This document shows, piece after piece, positions 1 to 5,397 of a stretch of 6,597 nt of DNA (positions within the stretch are counted from its first letter, which is position 1; each line of letters opens with the position of its first letter). The notes under the pieces were generated by a model that saw only the letters and a list, made by a program, of their open reading frames with translations, was not told the DNA's origin and ran no database searches. The DNA lies in contig CALXAW010000070.1 of assembly GCA_944386375.1 (NCBI GenBank), forward strand, positions 1 to 6,597. The letters are read 5' to 3'. Position numbers and translations under genes: made by a program. This DNA is from an uncultured Clostridia bacterium (lineage in GTDB: Bacteria > Bacillota > Clostridia > TANB77 > CAG-508).

Positions 1-336
1 AATTTTGCTACCATGATCAATTTCTATATGCGCAACGTCAGCAGAAATTCTTCTCATTTCTTGATATGTTTCTTCTAATTTTTTATCTAATTTAGTCACT
101 TTTTCTTTTAATGCTGTCATTTCCTCTTCTAATGCTGTTACTCTTTCCTCTAATGCTGTTACTCTTTCCTCTAATGCTGTTACTCTCTCTTCCAATGCTG
201 TCATTCTTTCTTCTAATACTGTCATTCTTTCTTCCAATGCTGCCATTCTCTCGTCTAACTTATTTACTTTTTCGTCTATTGAGTCAATTTTGGTAGCTAT
301 TTTTAAAAGTAAAGTATCTCTTTCTTTTTCTGTCAT
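1..336 (-). CDS. Heptad-repeat coiled-coil protein, 5' part only
   Basis: An open frame of 112 codons starts at ATG 336-334 and runs off the window edge with no stop. A strong ribosome binding site (AAGGAGGAAA, 341-350) precedes the start. Residues 1-30 are charged and helical. Residues 31-86 are eight consecutive heptads of the type (M/V)TALEER, with Met/Val at position a, Leu at d, and Glu/Arg at the flanking positions, which is the pattern of a parallel coiled coil. After residue 87 the repeat ends and a different helical stretch begins (EMRRISADVAHIEIDHGSKI). There is no signal peptide or membrane segment, so it is probably cytosolic. Small clostridial proteins with a variable number of such heptads followed by a similar I-E-x-x-H-G segment are familiar to me, but I know of no established function. 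The C-terminal part is missing, so function is left open. Confidence 0.85.
   Translation of the reverse strand, partial: MTEKERDTLLLKIATKIDSIDEKVNKLDERMAALEERMTVLEERMTALEERVTALEERVTALEERVTALEEEMTALKEKVTKLDKKLEETYQEMRRISADVAHIEIDHGSKI
89..256 (-). repeat. 21-bp tandem repeat encoding heptads
   Basis: About eight head-to-tail units of 21 bp lie inside the coiled-coil gene. On the plus strand each unit begins aatgctgt. Units start at 110, 131, 152, 173, 194, 215 and 236, and a degenerate one starts at 89. The units at 131-151 and 152-172 are identical. The others differ mostly at synonymous third positions or by Met/Val exchange. The unit length of exactly seven codons keeps the frame whenever a copy is gained or lost, so copy number can vary without breaking the protein. 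Confidence 0.9.
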
Positions 337-367
337 GTTATTTCCTCCTTTCTTTTGTTGTATTTTA

Positions 368-403
368 CGACATATAAATCATTTAAATATCCAAATTATG
401 TCG
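368..403. repeat. 7-bp inverted repeat in the 5' leader of the coiled-coil gene
   Basis: CGACATA (368-374) and TATGTCG (397-403) form an exact inverted repeat with a 22-base, A/T-only-rich spacer. It lies between the predicted transcription start (about 423) and the ribosome binding site (341-350), so it could be an operator or a weak leader hairpin. Seven base pairs in AT-rich DNA can arise by chance. Confidence 0.35.
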
Positions 404-409
404 CTTTTG

Positions 410-423
410 AGTTTTGCAAAACT
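410..423. promoter_or_regulatory. Palindrome AGTTTTGCAAAACT at the predicted start point of P1
   Basis: A perfect 14-bp palindrome begins 7 bases downstream of the P1 -10 hexamer, at the expected +1. This is a typical position for a repressor operator. No known regulator box is recognised. A second palindrome holds the matching position at promoter P2. Confidence 0.4.
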
Positions 424-429
424 GGTAAT

Positions 430-458
430 ATTATACATTATTATTTTACTAATGTCAA
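430..458 (-). promoter_or_regulatory. Promoter P1 (sigma-A type) of the coiled-coil gene
   Basis: On the minus strand, TTGACA (458-453) and TATAAT (435-430) are both exact consensus and are separated by exactly 17 bases. The predicted start is near 423, giving a leader of about 86 bases before the ATG at 336. Confidence 0.8.
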
Positions 459-474
459 ACTAAAATGGAAATTT

Positions 475-490
475 CACTTTATATAAAGTG
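475..490. promoter_or_regulatory. Palindrome CACTTTATATAAAGTG at the predicted start point of P2
   Basis: A perfect 16-bp palindrome begins 8 bases downstream of the P2 -10 hexamer, and its far end is 17 bp upstream of the P1 -35 hexamer. It could act as an operator for either promoter. No known binding-site family is recognised. Confidence 0.4.
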
Positions 491-497
491 TAGTATT

Positions 498-526
498 ATT
501 ATACTCATAAGTTAACCATGTGTCAA
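498..526 (-). promoter_or_regulatory. Promoter P2 (sigma-A type), upstream of P1
   Basis: On the minus strand, TTGACA (526-521) and TATAAT (503-498) are exact consensus with a 17-base spacer, the same architecture as P1. An A/T tract (about 530-541) lies just upstream of the -35 and may act as an UP element. The predicted start is near 491, about 155 bases from the ATG at 336. Confidence 0.8.
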
Positions 527-548
527 TACTAAAATTTTTGTTTTCATG

Positions 549-623
549 CATTGTTAGAGCGTAGCGACTTCTAGTATAGGAAAATTCGAATTTTCCTATA
601 CTAGAAGTCGCTACGCTCCAATG
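549..623. repeat. Perfect 62-bp palindrome after rplS, with a 5-bp outer stem extension
   Basis: Positions 557-587 and 588-618 are exact reverse complements (31 bp per arm, no loop, centre TTCGAA). After a three-base bulge (554-556), CATTG (549-553) pairs with CAATG (619-623). The outer part of each arm is GC-richer than the surroundings (GAGCGTAGCGACT). It starts 18 bases beyond the rplS stop, the place for an intrinsic terminator, but no T-run follows on either strand, so it is not a textbook one. As RNA it would form a very stable hairpin, which could block 3' exonucleases or end transcription. The alternative is a dispersed palindromic element (REP or MITE-like). No target-site duplication is visible. 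Confidence 0.9.
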
Positions 624-636
624 TTTCACACTTATT

Positions 637-1194
637 TTACTCTTCTTTTTTTTCTTCTTTTTTAGCTTCTGGAGCTTCTTTTACAGCTTCAACTGGTTCT
701 TCTTTTACTGTATCTACTACTTCTTCTGTTACAGTTTCTGTTTTTTCAATTGCTGGTGCTTCTTCTGGTGCACTTTCAACTGCCGGCTCTTCTGCTACAG
801 GTTCTTCTACTAAGTCTTCTTTTACAACTACTTCGTTTGTCTCAATTCTTGCTCCTACTTTTTCTTTAGGTTTAGCAATTTTACCAACTCTATCTCTTAA
901 GTAATAAAGTTTTGCTCTTCTTGCTTTACCAACTCTAACAACTTCAACTTTTTCTACTAATGGAGAATGAATTAAAAATGTTTTTTCTACACCTACACCA
1001 TAAGATATTTTTCTTACTGTAAATGTTTGGTTTAATCCTCCTCCTTGTGTTTTTATAATAACTCCTTCAAATACCTGTATTCTTTCTTTATTTCCTTCTT
1101 TTATTTTTACATGAACTCTAACTGTATTACCAACTTTTAATTCTGGTATTTTATTTTTTAATTGTTCATGTTCTATAGATTTTATAATATCCAT
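637..1194 (-). CDS. rplS: 50S ribosomal protein L19 with long acidic C-terminal tail
   Basis: Residues 1-116 are a complete L19. They include the SH3-like barrel with VGNTVRVHVKIKEG (21-34), FEGVII (42-47), FTVRKISYGVGVE (58-70) and the basic end ARRAKLYYLRDRVGK (91-105). L19 sits at the 30S-50S interface near the 16S helix 14 contact. The family is normally about 115 residues; this one is 185. The extra part (about 117-185) is built almost entirely of Glu, Val, Ala, Pro and Lys, in loose EEP/EEA repeats, and is predicted to be disordered and strongly acidic until a Lys/Glu end. The ATG directly follows the trmD stop (TAA then ATG, no gap). The ribosome binding site GGAGGT (1205-1210) lies inside the end of trmD, so translation is probably coupled. 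It is the last gene of the cluster. Confidence 0.96.
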   Translation of the reverse strand: MDIIKSIEHEQLKNKIPELKVGNTVRVHVKIKEGNKERIQVFEGVIIKTQGGGLNQTFTVRKISYGVGVEKTFLIHSPLVEKVEVVRVGKARRAKLYYLRDRVGKIAKPKEKVGARIETNEVVVKEDLVEEPVAEEPAVESAPEEAPAIEKTETVTEEVVDTVKEEPVEAVKEAPEAKKEEKKEE

Positions 1195-1953
1195 TTAATT
1201 TTTTACCTCCTTTTTATTTGTGAGCGGTACATTTTTGTACTTCACATTAATATCATGTATTATTTTTATGTCTTCTTCTGACATTTTTTTATTTTCTAAT
1301 AGTTCTGGTCTTTTTAAAAAAGTATTTTTTAAAGCCTCTTTTCTTCGCCATTTTTTTATATTTTCATGATGACCCGAAACTAATACATCAGGAACTTTTT
1401 TTCCATTAAATTCTTCTGGCCTTGTATATTGAGGATATTCTAATATTCCATCTGAAAATGACTCTTCTAAAATAGAATCTTTTTTTAAAACTCCTTCTAT
1501 TTGTCTACTTATGCTGTCTATTAATACCATTGCTGGTAGTTCTCCTCCTGTTAAAACATAGTCTCCAATAGATATTTCCTCATCTACAATTTCGTCTAAA
1601 ACTCTTTGGTCTATTCCCTCGTAATGTCCGCAAAGAAGTATTAGATGTTTTTCTTTGCTTAAAGCTTCTACCTTTTTTTGGTCTAGGACTTTTCCTTGTG
1701 GTGATAAATATATTACCTTAGCTTTTTTTTGGTATACAGATTTGTATGCATCATATACTACATCTGGTCTTATTACCATTCCTGCTCCACCACCATATGG
1801 AGTATCATCTACTTTTTTATGTTTGTCTTTTGAAAAATCTCTAATATTTATTAAATTAATTTCTATTAGCTTTTTTTCTTCTGCTCTTCCTAAAATGCTT
1901 TGTTTAATTGGACTAAACATTTCTGGAAAAAGTGTTAAAACATCAAATTTCAT
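1195..1953 (-). CDS. trmD: tRNA (guanine-37-N1)-methyltransferase TrmD
   Basis: TrmD transfers a methyl group from S-adenosylmethionine to N1 of G37, next to the anticodon of tRNAs reading CNN and some other codons, which prevents +1 frameshifting. The protein has 252 residues, the usual size. It opens with FDVLTLFPEMF (3-13) and carries DDTPYGGGAGMV (49-60). The SPOUT trefoil-knot motifs follow: LCGHYEGIDQR (107-117) and EISIGDYVLTGGELPAM (126-142). Arg150 and Asp168 (in SFSDG) match the catalytic Arg and Asp of characterised TrmD proteins, and YPQYTRP (173-179) follows. The C-terminal helical tRNA-binding domain includes VLVSGHH (190-196) and KWRR (201-204). The ribosome binding site GGAGGA is at 1957-1962. 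The gene starts 11 bases after rimM and abuts rplS, the common Firmicute order. Confidence 0.98.
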   Translation of the reverse strand: MKFDVLTLFPEMFSPIKQSILGRAEEKKLIEINLINIRDFSKDKHKKVDDTPYGGGAGMVIRPDVVYDAYKSVYQKKAKVIYLSPQGKVLDQKKVEALSKEKHLILLCGHYEGIDQRVLDEIVDEEISIGDYVLTGGELPAMVLIDSISRQIEGVLKKDSILEESFSDGILEYPQYTRPEEFNGKKVPDVLVSGHHENIKKWRRKEALKNTFLKRPELLENKKMSEEDIKIIHDINVKYKNVPLTNKKEVKN

Positions 1954-1964
1954 TATTCCTCCAT

Positions 1965-2453
1965 TTATTCTAATCCTTTTAAAAGATGAACTACTATTTT
2001 CTTTTGCTCTAGGTTGATTTCTTTTATAACATCAGATATAGCTGGTAATAAAGTTTGTTTTCCTAATTTGTTTTTTACAACATATATATCATTACTTCCT
2101 GTATTAAATATATCTTCTAATATGCCTAGTAAATTATCATTTTCGTCATATACTTCTAAGCCTAATAAGTCTACTATGTAATACTCATTTTCTTTTTTTA
2201 TGCCATCTTTTCTATCTATTTGTATATAACTATTACGCAAATTTTCTGCTTCTTCTATGCTATTTACTTCTAAAAATTTTAGTAATACCATATTTTTATG
2301 ATATTTTACTTCTTGCACTTGATATTGTTTATCTTTGATATATACATTTTTTAATTTTTCAAATCTTGTAATATCATCTGTAAATGGCTTTACTTTTACA
2401 AAACCTTTTATTCCAAATGTATTTACTATTTGACCTATTTCTAATTTTTGCAT
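1965..2453 (-). CDS. rimM: 16S rRNA processing factor RimM
   Basis: RimM binds ribosomal protein S19 and helps mature the head of the 30S subunit. The protein is 162 residues from the ATG at 2453. It starts with the typical RimM N-terminal strand EIGQIVNTFGIKGFVKVKP (5-23). The N-terminal barrel runs to about residue 85. A PRC-barrel domain follows, with YYIVDLLGLEV (91-101), the TGSNDIYVV stretch (118-126) and LLPAISDVI (135-143). A longer frame begins at TTG 2465, but that TTG is part of the TTGGAG that serves as the ribosome binding site, so the ATG is preferred. The gap to khpA is 12 bases and to trmD 11 bases, consistent with one transcript and coupled translation. Confidence 0.95.
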   Translation of the reverse strand: MQKLEIGQIVNTFGIKGFVKVKPFTDDITRFEKLKNVYIKDKQYQVQEVKYHKNMVLLKFLEVNSIEEAENLRNSYIQIDRKDGIKKENEYYIVDLLGLEVYDENDNLLGILEDIFNTGSNDIYVVKNKLGKQTLLPAISDVIKEINLEQKKIVVHLLKGLE

Positions 2454-2459
2454 AAAATA

Positions 2460-2463
2460 CTCC
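2460..2463 (-). promoter_or_regulatory. Ribosome binding site that fixes the rimM start
   Basis: GGAG on the minus strand ends 6 bases before the ATG at 2453. The in-frame TTG at 2465 lies directly on top of this site and has no site of its own, which excludes it as the start. Confidence 0.8.
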
Positions 2464-2465
2464 AA

Positions 2466-2696
2466 TTAATCAACAAATTCTAATGTAACTCTTTTTTGCT
2501 CTTTAGTTGCTAATGCTTTTGTAAGAGTTCTTAGTGCTTTTGCAATTCTACCTTGTTTACCTATAACTCTTCCCATGTCATTTTGAGAAACTTTAATTTT
2601 TAAGATAATTGATTTTCCATCAACTTCTTCTTGTATTTCAACCTCTTCCTTATTTTCAACCAAATTTAGGATTATAGTTTTTAAAACTTCTTTCAT
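2466..2696 (-). CDS. khpA: KH-domain RNA-binding protein KhpA (YlqC family)
   Basis: A 76-residue protein consisting of a single KH domain. The hallmark GxxG loop is GKQG (46-49) within MGRVIGKQGRIAKALRTL (41-58). Beta strands flank it (IILKIKVS, 30-37; KRVTLEFVD, 68-76). In Firmicutes, KhpA pairs with KhpB (EloR/Jag) and binds many RNAs; in streptococci the pair affects cell elongation and division. The usual size is 75-80 residues, so this is complete. The ribosome binding site AGGAGG lies in 2704-2710. The gene is 30 bases after rpsP and 12 bases before rimM. The ylqD gene that follows khpA in Bacillus is not present. The assignment is secure at family level; the cellular role here is inferred from relatives. 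Confidence 0.95.
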   Translation of the reverse strand: MKEVLKTIILNLVENKEEVEIQEEVDGKSIILKIKVSQNDMGRVIGKQGRIAKALRTLTKALATKEQKRVTLEFVD

Positions 2697-2726
2697 TTTA
2701 GTTTCCTCCTATTTTTAGTTTTTAAC

Positions 2727-2957
2727 TTATGCATTTTCAATTAGTTTTTTAACTGTGTCTGTTGGTTTTGCACCATTTTGTATCCATTTTGCTACTTTTT
2801 CTTTATCTAAAACAATTGTTGATGGTTTTGTCATTGGGTTATATGTACCAAGTTGTTCTATTATTTTTCCATCTCTTGGGCTTTTAGAGTCTGCAACTAC
2901 AATGTGATAAAATGGAGCTTTTTTCTTTCCTTGTCTTTGTAATCTTATTTTTACCAT
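2727..2957 (-). CDS. rpsP: 30S ribosomal protein S16
   Basis: A small-subunit protein needed for assembly of the 16S 5' domain. The 76-residue product starts MVKIRLQRQGKKKAPFYHIV, which is nearly the family consensus. It continues with VADSKSPRDGKIIEQLGTYNP (residues 21-41; RDGKIIE and LGTYNP are diagnostic) and ends with KWIQNGAKPTDTVKKL (58-73). The length is within the normal 75-90. An in-frame TTG at 2975 would add six residues but lies upstream of the ribosome binding site AGGAGGTG (2964-2971), so the ATG at 2957 is chosen. The gap after ffh is 46 bases, the largest in the cluster, and contains no convincing promoter or leader structure. Confidence 0.98.
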   Translation of the reverse strand: MVKIRLQRQGKKKAPFYHIVVADSKSPRDGKIIEQLGTYNPMTKPSTIVLDKEKVAKWIQNGAKPTDTVKKLIENA

Positions 2958-2963
2958 TATTTT

Positions 2964-2971
2964 CACCTCCT
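2964..2971 (-). promoter_or_regulatory. Ribosome binding site that fixes the rpsP start
   Basis: AGGAGGTG is a full anti-Shine-Dalgarno match, 6 bases before the ATG at 2957. It lies just downstream of the alternative TTG at 2975, which excludes that start. Confidence 0.9.
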
Positions 2972-3003
2972 GCAATTTATTTATATATTATTAAAGTTAA
3001 TAA

Positions 3004-4359
3004 CTACATTTTAAAATCTTTTAAACTATTTACATCAATTCCCTTAAGCATATTTTTCATACCTTTGCCTTTACCATTTTGCACCTTTTTCATCATTTTT
3101 TGTGTCATTTCAAAAGATTTTATAAATTTATTTATATCTTGTACTGTAGTTCCACTACCTTTTGCTATACGTTGTCTTCTACTTGCATTTAATAATTTTG
3201 TGTTTCTTTTTTCTTCTTTAGTCATAGAACAAATCATAGCTTCTATTTTGTCAAATTCTTTATCATCTACTTGTATGTCTCCAAATTTGTTCATACCTGG
3301 TATCATTTTTAATAATGAAGAAAAAGAACCCATCTTTTTTATTTGTTTTATTTGTGTTAAATAATCGTCTAAATCTAATTCTCTTTTCTTTAACTGTTTT
3401 TCTAATTTTTCAGCTTCTTCTAAGTCAAAAGCTTCTTCTGCCTTTTCTATAACAGCAAGCATATCTCCCATTCCTAAAATTCTAGATGTCATTCTTTCTG
3501 GGTTAAATACTTCTATATCGTTTAACTTTTCTCCAGTTGCTGCAAATTTTATTGGTTTACCAGTTACTTTTTTTACAGAAAGGGCTGCACCACCTCTGGT
3601 ATCTCCATCTAATTTTGTTAAAACTACTCCATCTATTCCTAATGCTTCGTTAAATTTTTCTGCAACATTTACAGCGTCTTGCCCTGTCATAGAATCAACA
3701 ACTAAAAGTATTTCGTGAGGTTTTACATTTTGCTTAATGTTTTTTAATTCTTCCATTAACTCTTCATCTATATGAAGCCTACCTGCTGTATCTAAAATTA
3801 CTACATCATTTAGTTTTGATATTGCTACATTTAATGCTTGTTTTGCTATATGAACTACATCTTTTGAATTTTCATTGCTAAAAACAGGAATATTAAGTTG
3901 TGCTCCTACTACTTGTAATTGTTTTATAGCAGCTGGTCTATAAATATCACAAGCAACTAACAATGGTTTTTTACCTTGCTTTCTTATTAAGTTTGCAAGC
4001 TTTCCTGCAGTTGTTGTTTTACCAGACCCTTGTAAACCTACTAGCATTATTATTGTTGGTGGATTTGGCGTAAAATTTATTTGACTTGTTTCTCCTCCTA
4101 ATAATTTTACCATTTCGTCTTTTACTATTTTTACAACTTGTTGCCCTGGTGTAAGAGATTTTAAAACTTCTTCTCCTAATGCCTTTTCTTGAATTGTTGC
4201 TATAAATTCTTTTACTATTTTATAATTAACATCTGCTTCTAATAAAGCTAGTTTAACTTCTCTTAGCATTTCTTTTAAATCAGATTCTGTAATACGTGCC
4301 TTACCTCTGATTTTTCTTGTTATTTCTTGTAGTCTAGAAGATAAACCTTCAAACGCCAT
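3004..4359 (-). CDS. ffh: Signal recognition particle GTPase Ffh (SRP54)
   Basis: Ffh binds the SRP RNA and signal sequences emerging from the ribosome, and docks with FtsY to deliver inner-membrane and secreted proteins to SecYEG. The protein is 451 residues, the usual size. The helical N domain is residues 1-95 (ALLEADVN, 38-45). The G domain carries the P-loop GLQGSGKTT (108-116), the SRP-specific insertion-box start DIYRPAA (138-144), DTAGR (190-194), VVDSMTGQDAV (220-230), TKLDGDTRGG (248-257) and the closing loop FAATGEKL (272-279). The M domain (about 300-451) has the RNA-binding helix-turn-helix with SRRQRIAKGSGT (393-404) and the Met-rich signal-binding and C-terminal segments (MTQKMMKK, GMKNML). 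The ribosome binding site AAAAGGAGGA (4368-4377) overlaps the ylxM stop, with a 16-base gap. The gene ends ATG-TAG. It is intact and shows no odd residues. Confidence 0.99.
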   Translation of the reverse strand: MAFEGLSSRLQEITRKIRGKARITESDLKEMLREVKLALLEADVNYKIVKEFIATIQEKALGEEVLKSLTPGQQVVKIVKDEMVKLLGGETSQINFTPNPPTIIMLVGLQGSGKTTTAGKLANLIRKQGKKPLLVACDIYRPAAIKQLQVVGAQLNIPVFSNENSKDVVHIAKQALNVAISKLNDVVILDTAGRLHIDEELMEELKNIKQNVKPHEILLVVDSMTGQDAVNVAEKFNEALGIDGVVLTKLDGDTRGGAALSVKKVTGKPIKFAATGEKLNDIEVFNPERMTSRILGMGDMLAVIEKAEEAFDLEEAEKLEKQLKKRELDLDDYLTQIKQIKKMGSFSSLLKMIPGMNKFGDIQVDDKEFDKIEAMICSMTKEEKRNTKLLNASRRQRIAKGSGTTVQDINKFIKSFEMTQKMMKKVQNGKGKGMKNMLKGIDVNSLKDFKM

Positions 4360-4375
4360 ATTTTATATCCTCCTT

Positions 4376-4723
4376 TTAAACTAAACAATTTAATTCTTTT
4401 TTTATACTATCTAAAATTGTTGCTACTTGTTTATCAGAATAGTCTTTTTGAATTTTTGTGAGCTCTGATAAAACTTCTTGTATCTTTCTTTCTTGATTCA
4501 ACGTCTTTTTCATAAACAACAGCTTTTCTTCGTATTCGAAAAGTTTTTTCTCCCCTTTCTTAATAATGTCTCTAACAGCTTGCCTTGTTATATTATTATT
4601 TTCTGCAATTTCTGATAAAGAAAAGTCATTATTGTAGTAGTCATTTAGAAATTCATATTGTTTTTTTGTTAAAAGCTTACCATATATTTGGCATAACATA
4701 CTTATTTCAACATTTTTTTCCAT
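4376..4723 (-). CDS. ylxM: YlxM/p13-family DNA-binding protein, SRP accessory
   Basis: A 115-residue protein. It contains a sigma-region-4-like helix-turn-helix: LTKKQYEFLNDYYNNDFSLSEIA (about 18-40), then ENNNITRQAVRDIIKKGEKKL (about 41-61), followed by a long helix typical of YlxM. In Firmicutes the gene almost always lies directly before ffh. In Streptococcus the product has been linked to SRP function (stimulating the Ffh-FtsY GTPases), but its role is less settled than those of its neighbours. The start is the ATG at 4723. A GTG at 4729 in the same frame is only one base from the ribosome binding site and is rejected. It is the first gene of the cluster and follows its own promoter. ftsY, often directly upstream in relatives, is absent here. 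Confidence 0.93.
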   Translation of the reverse strand: MEKNVEISMLCQIYGKLLTKKQYEFLNDYYNNDFSLSEIAENNNITRQAVRDIIKKGEKKLFEYEEKLLFMKKTLNQERKIQEVLSELTKIQKDYSDKQVATILDSIKKELNCLV

Positions 4724-4730
4724 AATCACT

Positions 4731-4736
4731 ACTCCT
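4731..4736 (-). promoter_or_regulatory. Ribosome binding site that fixes the ylxM start
   Basis: AGGAGT lies 7 bases before the ATG at 4723 and only one base before the in-frame GTG at 4729, so it supports the ATG. Confidence 0.8.
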
Positions 4737-4755
4737 TTTTTTGTAATGCTATTAT

Positions 4756-4784
4756 ACTTTACACTATTTTTTTGAATTTGTCAA
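4756..4784 (-). promoter_or_regulatory. Promoter of the ylxM-ffh-rplS cluster
   Basis: On the minus strand, an exact TTGACA (4784-4779) is followed 17 bases later by TAAAGT (4761-4756), a 4-of-6 match to the -10 consensus. A perfect TATAAT overlaps at 4756-4751 but would need a 22-base spacer. The predicted start is close to 4749, giving a leader of under 30 bases. This is the only promoter I can support for the seven genes. Confidence 0.65.
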
Positions 4785-4794
4785 GGTATAATGC

Positions 4795-4831
4795 AAAAAA
4801 AGATGTAATTAAGCAATATTACATCTTTTTT
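4795..4831. terminator. Intrinsic terminator after the membrane coiled-coil gene, possibly bidirectional
   Basis: AAAAAAGATGTAAT (4796-4809) pairs with ATTACATCTTTTTT (4818-4831) around an 8-base loop. Read on the minus strand, the hairpin ends in a run of seven T (4801-4795). It separates the gene ending at 4891 from the promoter of ylxM. The opposite strand also ends in a T run, so it could work both ways. Confidence 0.85.
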
Positions 4832-4890
4832 ATACACCAGGAAAGTATGACTTTTTAAGTAGTATAAAAGTTGCTACTCTCCATCATATA

Positions 4891-5253
4891 TTATTGTGCA
4901 GTTGTTGTAGCAGGTGCTCCTGTTTGATATTTATTCATTTCTGCAACATATTCTTCATATAAATTATTCATTTCTTCTAATTTTGTGTTAACTTCACTTT
5001 GTATTTTATCAATATCAGTTGTTAATAATTGAATTTTCTTTTGCAATTTTTCTACTTTTACATCATCTGAATCACTTTCTTTTATTACAACTTCTTCTAC
5101 AGTTGTCGCATCTTTCCAGCCATCATTGTTTACTAATTTGTAAATTCCAAATATTACTGCTACAATTACAACAATACCTACAATAATTGCAATTATACTA
5201 ACTGATTTTCCTCTCTCTTTAACACTTACTTTTCCTTTTGTTTTCTCTGCCAT
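4891..5253 (-). CDS. Small one-pass membrane protein with a coiled-coil outer domain
   Basis: A 120-residue protein that I do not recognise as a named family. The N-terminus is short and basic (MAEKTKGKVSVKERGKS, 1-17). One strongly hydrophobic helix follows (about 18-40, rich in Ile and Val). By the positive-inside rule the N-terminus is cytosolic and the rest lies outside the membrane. There is no signal-peptidase site after the helix, so it is an anchor. After an acidic linker (SDSDD, 60-64), residues 66-110 form a Lys/Glu/Leu helix with heptad spacing, a likely coiled coil. The end, TGAPATTTAQ, is flexible. The start ATG 5253 has the site AAGGAAG (5259-5264). The gene has its own promoter and terminator and so is a single-gene unit. 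A cell-envelope role is possible but unproven. Confidence 0.85.
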   Translation of the reverse strand: MAEKTKGKVSVKERGKSVSIIAIIVGIVVIVAVIFGIYKLVNNDGWKDATTVEEVVIKESDSDDVKVEKLQKKIQLLTTDIDKIQSEVNTKLEEMNNLYEEYVAEMNKYQTGAPATTTAQ

Positions 5254-5342
5254 TTTTCTTCCTTTCCGAAGTAGAATTTCTCATACCTCTTGTTTTTTAT
5301 TTTAATTTTACTTTTGTATATATATTATTGTTTGACATTTAA

Positions 5343-5371
5343 ATTATACTAAAATGATTTTTTTTTTTCAA
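5343..5371 (-). promoter_or_regulatory. Promoter of the membrane coiled-coil gene
   Basis: On the minus strand, TTGAAA (5371-5366) and an exact TATAAT (5348-5343) are 17 bases apart. Phased A/T tracts lie directly upstream (5375-5400). The predicted start is near 5336, about 80 bases before the ATG at 5253. It lies within 60 bases of the end of the upstream metallopeptidase gene, and no terminator is seen between the two. Confidence 0.7.
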
Positions 5372-5397
5372 TACTTTTTTTAAATTTTTTTAAATTT

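Noticed and set aside
89..256. Tandem repeats as a possible CRISPR array
   Set aside because: Units are contiguous 21-bp copies with no unique spacers, and they are in frame with a coiled-coil protein.
111..296. Plus-strand open frame with Leu/Pro/Phe-rich repeats
   Set aside because: It is the antisense shadow of the 21-bp heptad repeats. It has no ribosome binding site, and its low-complexity composition follows from the other strand.
1195..1215. L19 leader RNA upstream of rplS
   Set aside because: There are no bases between the trmD stop and the rplS start, so no room for the leader found in some Firmicutes.
1655..2017. Plus-strand open frame of 120 codons
   Set aside because: It is antisense to trmD and the end of rimM, both certain genes; the product resembles no family.
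2964..3003. Leader or promoter in the 46-base ffh-rpsP gap
   Set aside because: The gap is nearly pure A/T, with no -35/-10 pair of acceptable spacing and no stable hairpin.
2912..3364. Plus-strand open frame of 150 codons rich in Phe, Ile and Leu
   Set aside because: It is antisense to ffh and rpsP. The hydrophobic composition is typical of AT-rich antisense reading.
4751..4756. Perfect TATAAT as the -10 of the ylxM promoter
   Set aside because: It is 22 bases from the only good -35. The overlapping TAAAGT at 17 bases fits better, though the TATAAT could contribute with another, weak -35.
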